A stretch of DNA of 64,000 bases from Cucumis sativus (Eukaryota; Streptophyta; Magnoliopsida; Cucurbitales; Cucurbitaceae): positions 1,984,001 through 2,048,000 of the forward strand of contig NC_026657.2 in assembly GCF_000004075.3 (NCBI RefSeq). Direction: 5' to 3'. Positions 14,375 through 25,424 of this stretch are shown piece by piece (position 1 is the stretch's first letter; each line of letters begins with the position of its first letter). The translations under genes and the position numbers were made by a program. The notes under the pieces were generated by a model. The model ran no database searches. It had not been told where the DNA came from and saw only the letters and a program-made list of their open reading frames with translations.

Positions 14375-17300
14375 ATGGATATGTCGTTGTTGGAACCTAA
14401 ATCTGTGGTTTCCTCACCATTTTCAAGCTTCAGACACCAAGTTCAGAGGTTTTCTAGGTGCTCTTCTTGTATAGGTAGTTTCTCCTTGTATGTTTTTAAA
14501 GTTTGAGTGCTTTGTTTGTTGGGTTTGATTGTTTCTTTCTTCCACATTTAGTGTTTGATTTATTGATTATTCTCATTTTTGTTTTCTTGTTGTTCGTGGA
14601 ATTTGTTTTTGAGGTTGGATGTTTTTGGATGATGGGTTCTTTTGAAACCTGGTTTCCATTTTTGTGTTTAGGGAAATTTTCCAGGGCTTCTTATTCAAAT
14701 GGTGTGCCAAACAAGGCGTACTGTAGTGGAGCTGTTAGTTCAATTGGTCAGGATAAACTACCAGCTGAAGGTTTTACTCATCAGATAAATGGAACTAATG
14801 GATTGAGTTCAAAGCTGTTTTCAAGAGATCGTAGATTGTTAGATGCAGTTGATGATCAATATGATGGAATTGTCATTGATCCGAATGGATTGCCTTCAAA
14901 TCCGGTTGTCTTTTCGTCCAATCTTCGTTTCTCTCTTTCCCATTGGAAAAAGAAGGTAAAACTTCTCTATTTCAAGTTAGATGGTTATATTTCCACTAAA
15001 GATTGAAGTGACGTCTTCACTTGAACCATATATAATTTGGTCGTTTTGAAATTGTATTTTTGTTAGATGCAAGTAATGTACAAGCTCATCACACATCGAT
15101 TTTCACAACCTTTCTGTTATCATGGCTATTTGATCGTTCTTCAAAAGAAATAAGACGTCACGTCATTTTCAATCTGTTCGAATTCTTGAGGATTAGATGT
15201 CATGTAGAAACCTCAAAATTTTCTGAACTGCACTAGACAATTCATGACTTACAAATTCCACATATGTTTCACACCATGATTTTCTTGTCCAATTCAATCT
15301 AGTTCCATATTTCAGGTGCAATAGAGACATAAACTTCTACATATTCAGTGAGGATAGTATACTTAGAATCTCTTCTGCTGCAGGGAAAGAAGGGAGTTTG
15401 GCTTAAGTTGCTAGTCGAACAGTCAGAGCTAATCCCTATCGCCCTAAAGGTAATGCTCTCCTTCTTCATTCTTCTTGGATTCGCTCAAAACATAGAGAAC
15501 GTGTATTTGTACGCCTAGCATGTTCCTCTGAGATTAGTTATTTCGATCACAGGCAGGATTTCAGTACCATCATGCTGAGCCAGAGTACCTGATGTTAACT
15601 TATTGGATACCTGACGGACCCTGCATGCTTCCTTCTAATGCTTCGCATCACGTCGGGGTTGGAGGGTTTGTCATCAATGACAGAAATGAGGTATATTCTC
15701 TGCTGAGGTTTACAGGTGAAACATTAAATTAAATTGCCTTGCTTTGCTTAAAGTTTCGCAATTTGATTTCACAAACCTTGGATATATCTTTTTCAAGGCG
15801 TTGGTGTTAAAGAGTCTTAAGAAACAAATCAATAAGTTGTTCTATTTTCTCGACTCATCGTTTGCAGCAAATTCTAGTCGACATTCGTGTAATTTGACTC
15901 CGAAAATCTCTTTTTCAAAACAGAGTAGGCCTTTTACGAGCTTGTCTATTTACCATTGCCAATCTCCAACATTGCTAAACATTAGATTTAGACAATGTGC
16001 TAAATCTAAACCGTCGCTATCTGATTCATTGAAAACAGGTCTTGGTAGTGCAAGAAAAATACTGTTCCCCAGCATTTGCTAATTTTTGGAAAATACCAAC
16101 TGGTTTCATTGTTCAGGTACTTGGCTTGAATCCCGATTCATCGTCTTGCTTTTACATTTTAGATTTGGAGATTCTTTTTCAATTTACATTACTCTTTTGA
16201 TATATATTTTTTTTAATGTTGATCAGAAGGAAGAGATCTATACGGGTGTTACTAGAGAAGTTAAGGAGGAAACTGGTGTACGTATTTTCTATCATGCCTT
16301 TCTACTACTCTAAGCTTTCTCTAACAACTTGTTTTTCGTCCTTCCGCGAAAAGAAGCGATGATTTCAGTCAATCAATGAGATAAAACGTAGAGAGAACCT
16401 CCTGATTAGCCGAAGGTGTTACAAAAGATCTCTAATCGACTTAGATATCAAATGAATAATTACAAAAATCTTAGAGAAAGCTGTCAATCAGAAAAGACAT
16501 AACTTCACTTATATCTTCTTTGTACAGTGCAAAAGTCTTGTTGTTTCTTTCTAACCAAATTGTGACCCACATAAGAGTCCCCACTGGAAGGTATCCTCCA
16601 AAACGTTGTCGTCGTCTTGTCATAGAAGTCCCAATGAAAGATGCTTTGCTGAAAATATCGACCTGCAGGGGATTACATTATTTGTACTCCAACATCAAGT
16701 TGTTCTTACACTGATGCAAATTTGAAAAAAGAATCTAACTTGAAAAATCTTCCACTTTTCAAATAAACTTAGCAACTCCTTTTAGAGCCTCATGAGATAA
16801 GTATTTAAGATAACTAATCAAATTTGTGGGTCCTAATAGATTCTCTTTTCTTTGCAGATTGAAACTGAGTTTATTGAAGTAATAGCTTTCAGGTAAAACC
16901 AGTTGATTTTCTTCATTTATAAAGCAAGAAACTTTTGAATTTCTTGCACTGTTTCGCCTTGTTGAATGTCAATCGAGATTCAAGTATAAGTTTTTTGATG
17001 CATTGGGAGAATATTTCTCTGATTTTTCGAATGTTGATCTAACATTGTTTCTCTTCCATTGTTCTAGGCATGCTCACAACATAGCGTTCGAGAAGTCAGA
17101 TTTGTTCTTCGTCTGCATGCTTAGACCTTTATCGACTGAGATTATTGTGGACGATCTCGAAATTCAAGCAGCAAAGGCAATTTTTCTAAACTCAAAGACT
17201 AATCACTCCTTCATTGTTTTGTGGATTGAAAGTTAAAATCATTTCTCTGGTGATTTCAGTGGATGCCTTTAGCTGAATTTGTGGAGCAATCTCTTGTAAA

Positions 17301-17466
17301 AGAAGATGTGATGTTTAAGAAGATTATCGACATCTGCATCGCCCGACTAGATAAATATTATTGTGGCCTAAACGTTCATCAACTCGTCTCGAAATTTGAC
17401 GGTAAACTGTCGTCACTTTACTACAATACTATCGAAGGAGAAGATCTAACCTGTACCGGAAAGTGA
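14375..17466 (+). CDS. NUDT8: NUDT8-like Nudix hydrolase, probably plastid-targeted, nine exons
   Basis: Exons read from splice signals and homology are 14375-14474, 14672-14955, 15384-15449, 15553-15690, 16039-16116, 16227-16277, 16858-16892, 17068-17176 and 17260-17466. Phases all agree and give 355 residues. The complete Nudix box (G-x5-E-x7-REVKEETGI, residues 218-240) is assembled from exons 5, 6 and 7; it supplies the metal-binding Glu residues that hydrolyse nucleoside-diphosphate-linked substrates. The pre-Nudix region (LLDAVDDQYDGIVID to LTYWIPD) and FRHAHNIAFEKSDLFFVCM after the box are typical of the plant NUDT2/5/6/7/8/10 class. The Ser/Arg-rich N-terminus looks like a transit peptide, as in NUDT8. 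Intron 8 starts with GC (AAG|GCAATT), not GT; the junction AAK-WMPLAEF fixes it. Exon 1 is the least certain part. The natural substrate is unknown to me. Confidence 0.92.
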
Positions 17467-17997
17467 AGGAAACAATCTGGCCTTTGCTCATTGCCAATTT
17501 GATGTGTTGTAGTTTCATCCATTATGTTCATAGCTGATATAGTATATAGAGCATATAATTACAAAACTATTGGTAGTATATAACATAATGTTAGAGCACA
17601 ATTTAGATGTGCTTCTTTGTACATGCTTCACTATATAAATAAACAAGAAAATGCTATTTTATAAGCATCACCATTCCAATTTGATTTCAATTCCATCACT
17701 ATCTCCTGTTTTTACATACTCTTTTAACTCTCTATTTTGTATCTAATAGTAAATTTTGTTTGGATTCAAACACGTCTATGCTCTCTGAAAATAACTCCAG
17801 TTTATCTAATGTCGAAAATTTCACCTAGATCATAAAATAGTAAATACTACCAACAATGCAAATTTTAAATAATTTTAGTGTATCTGAGCGTGAGTTATGA
17901 TAATTGGAAACTTCGACTATTATAATAAGGGATTCAAACATTGAATGAGTTATAATAATCCATTTGATTCAAGGTAAATTGTGGGTTCAAATACTTC
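17467..17997. other. NUDT8-like 3' UTR and spacer
   Basis: The 3' end of the Nudix gene lies here. AATAAA-like signals occur around 17636-17642 (ataaataaac). No other gene is visible before the transposon boundary at about 18000. Confidence 0.55.
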
Positions 17998-18001
17998 TTA
18001 A

Positions 18002-19594
18002 GGGGCCGTTTGGGGAAGGAAAAGAAAGGAAATGACTAAGATAATCATTTCCTTGTTTGGCCCATGGATTAAGCCGAGAAAGGAATATCATTAAACCCCT
18101 TTTTCCTTCTCTTTCCTCATTTATTACTCTACTTTTTTTCACTTAATACTTTCATTTTTCAATATAATCTTTCTCTTTCTTCTCATTCTTCTCTTTACTC
18201 ATTTATTTCTTATCTTTCCTCATTTATTTATTCTTCTTTCCAATCCTCTTATTTTTTCTCTTTCCCAAACAAATTAACAAATTAATTCACCACTCTTCTT
18301 CTTCATTCTTTTTGTGCCAAACGAATTAGTCATTTTCTAGTATGTTAGCTTATCGTTATCAGAAAGAAAAAAATATTAAAAATGAAAGAAAAAATAAAAA
18401 CAACATAATATAATTTTTTATTGTATAGGATTGATGATTCAAATTTAAAATACAAAAATAAATTTTGTATTTTATTTACGGTACAATTTGAATAAACAGA
18501 TTTTACATAAATGAAAAAAAAAACAATTTGTTTGTATTATGTATTGTGTGTACGATCCAATTTTTTTTATACAAAATAAATTTAAAAATTAATACATATT
18601 TTCTGTGTTGGGGTTACAATATAAACGTTATTTTAATACAATTTTCTCGTCGTTTTGGAAAACAATATAAACAAAATAAATAAGTTTAGACAAACACAAA
18701 AAAAAAAAAAATAATAATTTTTGTTTGTATTTGGTTTATAGAAAACATTCCATAAGCATTTCTTACACATTGAAAAAAATATAATTCAATTTCTTTCTCA
18801 TATGGGGTTGCGGTAGAAAAACAAATAATTGCCATAAATTTAAAAAAATAGCATATTCTTTTTAATGTATTGGATTTACGGATCAAATTGAACACAAATG
18901 AAAAAATAAATAATACAATTTATGTGTGAATTAAATTTACGGTATAAATTTCATAAACACATTACACAAAAAAAAAATTAATACACTTTATTTTGTGCAC
19001 TTGATTTAATGTTAAAAAAGAAAGAAAAAACTGTTGTACAAATGAGAAAAAATACTTTACTTTTGAAAATATATTAGGTGTACGTTACAAGTTAAAAAAA
19101 AATATTTATACAAAATCAAAAAAAGAAAATCAATACAATTTTTTCAACCTAACTAAAAAAATGAATTTGAATACAATTTTTGGTTACGAATGTTTTATGG
19201 TGCGAACAGTTTAAACAAATGCAAAAAATATTATCACATTTTTCATTTTGTATTAACAAAAAAAAAACAATAATTTCATTTACATAAAAAAGAAAAATGT
19301 ATCTTTTCTCATATTGGGGTTAACCTACAAATAAAAAAAATTACATAAATGTAAAAGAATACAATTTTTTTTTTGTCACAATCATTCCCACATAATCTTT
19401 CCACTAAATAATACTTATCCCAAACAAGTATTATAATAATCTCCCATAATCATTTCACTTAATCCTTCCTCCAAACAAGAATTATAAATAATCCTTCTCC
19501 CAAACAAGGATTATAAAAATCTTTTCCTCTACTTAATCCTCATTTTTTTCTTATTCCTTTTCCTTCTTATTCATTTCCTTCCCTCAAACGGCCC
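18002..19594. mobile_element. Non-autonomous PIF/Harbinger-like DNA transposon
   Basis: Terminal inverted repeats match. The left end reads GGGGCCGTTTGGGGAAGG and the reverse complement of the right end reads GGGCCGTTTGAGGGAAGG. Both ends are bordered by TTAA (left 17998-18001, right 19595-19598), consistent with a TTA/TAA-class target site. Subterminal segments resembling tttcccaaacaa and ccaaacaag followed by attataa recur at both ends. The roughly 1.6 kb interior is AT-rich and has no transposase-like ORF; the longest is a 69-codon AT-rich frame. It therefore depends on a transposase elsewhere. The superfamily call rests on terminal sequence and target preference. Confidence 0.75.
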
Positions 19595-19598
19595 TTAA

Positions 19599-19996
19599 AA
19601 TTTATCTCGATCATTTTAAAAGTTAGAATTTTATTTATAAAAAAACTTCATCAAACAATCTCTATAGTTTGATAAACTAAACTCTAACATTCTTGTAGAG
19701 GTAAGTATTGGGAGGGAATTTACAATTTAACCTTCTTTTTTGGGTGAAGTTTTGTAATAGAAAACAAATTAAGGTTGGGTAAGTTTCATCTATGCCCAAA
19801 GTCAATGTGAATGAAATGCAAAAATTAATCAACAAAAAGGAGAAATGCCATTTGATATTATAGCTTAAGGCAATGTTAATGTGCTAAAAAAAATACATAT
19901 ATTATTTTAAAAACTAATTTTCAAATATAGCAAGAATGAACAAAAAAAATATTTACAAAATATATCATTAATATAATATAAAAGTTTGATATATTG

Positions 19997-20031
<35 letters not shown>

Positions 20032-21100
20032 ATAGGACATGAAGGGTTAAGTATTGAGCAAATGGTAGGGTAAGACTTCACTATCTCTTTCAATTCCCCA
20101 AACTAAATTCTCTTCCCATTAGCTAAAGACTTTAGTCTTTGGACCAAGTCTTCCTTTTTTATTAAAGTTTTCCTTTTTCTTTTTACCCGTGAAAACTAAT
20201 ATAATTCTATTGGCATACAAATGTGTTATCATATTTTAAATTTTATTATATTTTGGTCTATAAACTTTGAATGGTTTAAATAAAATATTAATTGCTTTTC
20301 AACAACTTTAACAGTCTATTTGGTCCGACTCTCAAACCAAATTTCACACATTAACTATACACTCTTGTCCATGGCTAAACTTTGGACAAGTTTTTCCAAG
20401 AAGACTATTTTTACTAAATAAAATAAACCTTTTTTTAAAGAAAAAGTTTAATATTTTTTAATAAATTAAACATAAGTTGTTTGATATACATATATTTTTT
20501 AATTTTTTAGAATATTTGGATGTTAACTAATTATATATAAAGATATGTTTGGATTTGTGTTAATCCTAATTATATAAATTTGAACTTCTCATTTAGTACT
20601 TCTGTCTTAAAAGGAACTCAATATAAAAAATCATAACTTGATTGGTTGATGTATGCCTAAATTGACTTAGTACATACAACAATAACATATCCATATTTTA
20701 ATATTTGAGTTCACTCATTTATTAAATACATTCCCACATTCTTCATTTGGGTTCATATTAAATTATTTGTTTGTTTTCCTAAACTTTAAAGACATATTAT
20801 TATATATCAATTCAATCTCTCTTGGAAAAGGGCATAAAGAGATAATTGGACATAAAAATCATCTAAACTTTCATTGAAGTAATTTGTTAAATTATTGAAC
20901 CTTGGAGGGCTAAAAAGATAATTTAACATAAAAATCATCTAAACTATACAAACTTAACTCCTAAGTCAAATATTTATGTTCCAAAAGAAAATTCTCAATT
21001 TACTTCTCCCTAAAAAGAACCCAAAAAGAAAAGAAAGAAAAAGAAAAGAAAGAAAAAGAAGAAGAAGAAGAAGAAGAAGGCTATCCACATTCAACACCAA
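19599..21100. other. Intergenic spacer with long poly-A tract
   Basis: No gene is supported. An uninterrupted A tract of about 31 bases lies near 20000-20030. The short phrase cataaaaatcatctaaact occurs twice, near 20850 and 20928. A GA/GAA-rich microsatellite lies at about 21015-21079, immediately before the next gene's TATA region. Confidence 0.65.
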
Positions 21101-21120
21101 TAATCTATGTATATATAGTA
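21015..21120 (+). promoter_or_regulatory. Core promoter of the ATL22-like gene with (GAA)n tract
   Basis: An A/G-rich tract ending in about seven GAA units (to about 21079) is followed by a tatatata element at 21109-21118, roughly 95 bases upstream of the ATG at 21206. The leader between them is CT-rich. Confidence 0.5.
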
Positions 21121-21205
21121 CCTCTCTAAATCTTGCTTTCCCTTAAAGAATTTTAATAAAACACTCTTCTCTGTTTCATTTCTTTTACTCTCAATCTCTC
21201 CCACC

Positions 21206-23097
21206 ATGAAAAGAATCTCAATCCTTTCCTTCTTCTTCTTCTTTCTCATCTCTCCCATTTCCACTAATTCCCAGTTTCCTTCTTCATCAACAACTCATTG
21301 CAACCATGGTTGCCCCAAAATCCAATTCCCTTTTGATTTCAACCTTTCCTGTTCATCAAACACCACGAGAATCCACTTCAAAACCTATGATTCTCTTTCA
21401 ATCAAATCCATTTCCTATGATCAAAAAAGACTTGATCTTCTTGACCTAAACCGTTGCGTTCACGCTGCTTTTCTCAACCTAGACCTCTCCCTCACCCCGT
21501 TTCGTTACTTCTACGTTGTCAAAGATTACTTGTATCTTAACTGCACAACCAGATTGGTATCATCCTCTTCGACATCGATACCGTGTCTGAGTCGAGACGG
21601 GGAGTACTATGTGTACGTTGTGAAGCCACCATTGATGGGAAGTGGTATACCAAGATTTTGCAAGGAAGTTAAGAGAGTGAAGATCCCATTTGAGTATAGT
21701 CCTTATCTTGATGATGGTTCTTTCGGACTTGCCTTAACTTGGGGTTTTGATGATCAAACTAAAACAAAGTCCCAAATTGAGTGTTTCTTTAAAGCAACAA
21801 GTTTTCAAGGTAACATTACATTCTTTCCTTCTCTTTGTCACTAAGGAAAAAGGAAAAGCTAAAACAAGAATCTTTTCATGTTCATTGAGTACTTATTATC
21901 ATAATTCATTCAATCAACTTTTGATCATCTCATGGCTCTCTTTCTCTTATAGCCCTTTAGAAAACGAACTTTATTGCTATTTAGTCCCTTAGATTTTTTA
22001 AAATTAAAACCTGTACTTAGCATGAATTTATCAAAATGAAGATTGGTTATCTCGAAGAGTAAATATTTTTAAAAGAACTTTTTTTCTTTCTCGATATAAA
22101 GTATTTCTTGAAAACCCCTTTAATAATACAAAATTGACAAACAGTATACTTAGAGAATAATTAAAACATACTTAAAGGACCACTCTATAAATCTATTTTT
22201 TACAAACACCTTTTTTGTAAAGCAATTTTTAAATAGTCCCCTATGTCACTTGCAATCATACCAGTGTTAATTTATTTGCAAATTGCTATTTCTTTCTTTA
22301 TAATCATATTATCAAGAAACGACTTTGAATTTGCTATTTCTTTCTTTATAATCATATTATCAAGAAACGACTTTGAACATTCAAAGTCCAAAATTTGGAA
22401 AATTCTGAACACATGAACAGTCACATGTCTTTTTCTTTCTTAATTATTTCGATAATTATAATTTCAATTTCTTATATTATACGTTTGATCGATATCTACA
22501 AAGTCTCGAGATTGAGACAAATGTTTAGTGATTATTACCGTTAAATTTCATTATCAAGGAAAATTATACAAAATAAAATCCTAATTTGATGTTGATATGC
22601 CTACTGTGCCACAGTGTCACCAAATTAGAAAAAAAATGGCTTTCTTTTGTATCATTAATTTACATATCCAATTAATGTTTTGCTTGGCTTTAATTTTTTA
22701 AGTAAACTTAAGAATTTTTGTCCTAAGTTTATATATATACATATAGAAATAAAATATTGAAAACTAAATTTAGGATTTTTAAAGGTTGTATTTATTATAA
22801 AACTATTTTCAAGAGCTATTAAAACAAATATAATATGTTATATATTGACCATGACTTTGATCCATAGAATAAATGATATTAATAACAATTATGTTTTGTG
22901 CAGTGGTAGGCATTAGCTTGCTTGTGGCAATGGTGGCAATGGTGGCAATGGTGGCAATATTAACAATGGTGATGATGAAGAAGAAATATTATGAGTCAAA
23001 AAATAAAAATTATTCAAAGGAAGAAGGTGAGAAAAAGATGTTTGAACATTATTCATATGAACCACTCAAAACTGCTTCAAATGACCCATTACTTTGA
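21206..23097 (+). CDS. ATL22-like membrane protein with GUB_WAK-type ectodomain, lacking RING
   Basis: Two exons (21206-21809 and 22904-23097) join in phase across a 1,094-base intron to give 265 residues. Residues 1-22 are a hydrophobic signal peptide. The ectodomain begins CNHGCPKIQFPFDF, the cysteine pattern of the GUB_WAK galacturonan-binding family, and continues with NRCVHAAF, YLYLNCT and IPCLS blocks and an LTWGF segment typical of ATL20/21/22-like proteins. Exon 2 encodes one membrane span (about residues 203-223) followed by a short basic tail ending ASNDPLL. In ATL20-22 relatives this exon continues into a RING-H2 domain; no C3H2C3 pattern is present here. A cell-surface binding protein without E3 activity is the inference. 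The membrane span contains a nine-base tandem repeat (gtggcaatg) coding for repeated MVA. Confidence 0.75.
22283..22378. repeat. 48-bp tandem duplication in the ATL22-like intron
   Basis: Two adjacent units, 22283-22330 and 22331-22378, both start ttgctatttctttctttata and appear identical by eye. Near-identity points to a recent slip or repair event. Confidence 0.85.
22923..22960. repeat. Nine-base coding minisatellite (gtggcaatg)n
   Basis: About four units of gtggcaatg lie inside exon 2 of the ATL22-like gene and encode Met-Val-Ala repeats in the membrane span. The unit keeps the reading frame, so copy-number changes would lengthen or shorten the helix by three residues. Confidence 0.8.
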
Positions 23098-24380
23098 GCC
23101 TATTTTGGTTTTTTTTTTTTCTTTTTATTATTAATATAATCTTTTGATTTCTATAGTTGGAGATGTATTTTTAGTTCATGTACAATGTTCAACTTTACTT
23201 TTTGTATTTTTAATAAATCTTAAAACAGTTCTTATAGTGTATTGATTTTATTACTATATATATATTGAATGACTCGACTTGCAATTTGGCATCATCCTCT
23301 TGTGTTGTTGTAATAATAAAAAATTAATTGAGATAGTAAAAAAGAAATGCAACGTTTAGAAAAAAAAATATGTCAATTATAGCTAAACTAAACTGTTTTT
23401 TTTACACCTAATCCAAATATCAAGTAATCAAATTTGTAACTTTTCTTTAATATTTTAAATATAGAAGTTGTCATAATAAGATTTCTTCTCGTAAGACTCT
23501 TCTTGAAAAGTCGTTCAAACAATTTTTACCGACCTATCTTGGATGGGATCACCACCAATATTTTCTTGAAAAATTATTGTTTTTGTCGTTGTTGATAGTA
23601 ATATTTTCAAAAAATTTCAAATCTTAGATATTCTTAATTTTTTTTCATTATTTGGTATAGATTTCTCATGACGTGATTTCTCCTACCAATTTCTTAATTC
23701 GAAGGTCGTGAATTCTAGTGAATGAGTGCAACGCTAGTCCAATTTCCCCCAAACTCTTCACTCATTTTCTTAACCTTCAACTTCAAGCAAGATTTCTTAA
23801 TCCAATTCTTCACCAATTTTCAAACTCCCACGAAGTTCTAGAATCAATTCAAAGAACGAATCAAATCAGAGATTAAAAGGCGAAAAACCCACTCAGGTAT
23901 TTCATCGAACACCTTCTCCACAAGCACCAACACCAATACAAATCACACATTGATCTTGTTGGCTCCTCCGCCTCAGATCAACAAGCATCAAGACTATCAC
24001 GAACCTGATATCCTCTGTTGTGGATGCAATCGGCCGATGATGTTGATCGGAGTTGAGAACTCGACTCTTTGCTACATTTGCAATGCAGCGCCATCGACGT
24101 GTGGGTTGGATTGTACGTTGTCACCGACCAAAATTTTAAAAAATGTAACCTTCAACCCAACCCATAAAAAAGCTCAATCCAACCCAACCCTTACAATTTG
24201 GGTTGGATAGTTCGTATTGTCAAGTTATTTGAACACCCTTAGTATTATATCATATAGTGTTTTGCAGAAAGTGGTAACATGATGTTCATTTCAAATGCGA
24301 TATTGAGGTTTGTTAACATTACATGTGTCTGTGTTTTTTAATGGTTTGTAAAGAATGATTTTTTTTTTCGAAATTGTGAT
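23098..24380. other. Spacer with an unrecognised Cys-rich ORF and a MITE-like fragment
   Basis: An 86-codon frame at 23950-24210 (+) contains CCGCNRPM and CYICNAAPSTCG. It has paired cysteines but no family I recognise, and no clear upstream exon was found. From about 24150 the frame runs into ccaaccc/gggttgga sequence ending aacacccttagta near 24236, which resembles the right end of the hAT-like MITE at 28.6-29.0 kb. The ORF is more likely a remnant than a gene. Confidence 0.4.
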
Positions 24381-24383
24381 AGA

Positions 24384-24447
24384 ACTCCATTATAAGATTG
24401 TGGTGGGAGGGCACTTGCAATCCCAATTAGACCATTATTGTTAATTT
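24384..24447. repeat. Left copy of a ~60-bp diverged direct repeat flanking the HD-Zip II pseudogene region
   Basis: A segment with aagattgtggtgggagg, cacttgcaatc, caatt and ttgttaattt resembles one at 26589-26647 (aagatcatggtgggag, cttgcaatctcaattg, ccttaattt) in the same orientation. The pair brackets the 24.4-26.6 kb segment that carries the pseudogene. Confidence 0.5.
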
Positions 24448-24874
24448 GAAAGAACATCCTAATTGAACATTTTGTGATGTAATACACATTTTTGTTCATG
24501 GATGTCACACCTCGCTCTGCACACGTTTTTACTTGTCATGCGAGATGCTTTGAGTATCTTTGACGCGTTAAATGCTAAAAACATCCAACTTGAGGTTCTT
24601 AATCTTTGCTTAGTCGTTTGACTTTTTAAACTTAACCTTTAGGCGATATAAACACTTAGTGTATTTGGGAGATATGGGGAATTATGATTGAGTCTAAAGC
24701 TCTATACCTGTTTGGGCCTCGGTTTACCATAAATGGGGATTGGGGTTATCCTAATCTCTCATATTCCCTCTCTTTCCCTCTATAACCCGTCTCATAAACC
24801 CCTTAAACCCTTCTTCCATTCCAACTGTAATCCTTCGAAATGATCATCTGTAATTTGTCCGCTATTCTGATGGG

Positions 24875-24924
24875 TTTCCTTCTCTATTACTCGTATTGAT
24901 TTCCTTCTCTATTACTCGTATTCC
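24875..24924. repeat. Tandem duplication, 25-bp unit
   Basis: Two adjacent units begin tttccttctctattactcgt, at 24875 and 24900. They differ only at the last two bases. Confidence 0.85.
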
Positions 24925-25079
24925 TAGTTTCGTTTACCTCCCCATTTTCTTTTCCCCTCTGTTGAAACCCTTTTGCATTTCGTTGATGGCTGCGTTTGCA
25001 GGTTGCCTCTAAAACGGATCTCTTCGTCTCTGTGGTTTCATTGGCCCGTTAGTCACACCCGCTGCCTCCGAAACCAAAT

Positions 25080-25226
25080 CCTTCCTCTCTATGTTTCGAT
25101 TAAGGGCTTTGCTGTAACAATTAGATGTTCGACTTCCCCTTGCCACTCCGATGATGTCTTGCCGCTTCGATTTGGCTCTTTTTCGATTTTGCCAATCCTT
25201 CCTCTCTATGTTTCGATTAAGGGCTT
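25080..25226. repeat. 30-bp direct repeat pair
   Basis: The segment starting ccttcctctctatgtttcga and ending gggctt occurs at 25080-25109 and 25197-25226. The surrounding 24.9-25.4 kb is less AT-rich than its neighbours and has short overlapping frames without recognisable domains. It may be a captured or rearranged fragment adjoining the pseudogene break. Confidence 0.8.
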
Positions 25227-25424
25227 CATGTGACAGATGCTACCATGTGTTGAACGAAAGAGTTCGCATCGGTGGAGCATGGCACGGGTGGCGCTCTTTT
25301 GGAAAGGTTAGTGTAGTTGATGATGAACACGAAAATTGTTTGTACTCTGATTCCTTCTTTCAAATTTGCACATTGGTTTCCATTTTTTCACATTTGCATT
25401 AATTTTCACATTTGCACTAAGACG

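Noticed and set aside
14503-15006. 167-codon plus-strand frame as a separate gene
   Set aside because: It is exon 2 of the NUDT8-like gene read through its flanking introns; splice sites at 14672 and 14955 explain it.
18686-18895. 69-codon minus frame as a transposase relic
   Set aside because: It is AT-rich low-complexity sequence with no DDE or Myb/HTH resemblance.
24973-25402. Two overlapping frames of 83-86 codons as possible genes
   Set aside because: They are built on a 30-bp direct repeat, have no domain or splice context, and adjoin a rearranged pseudogene.
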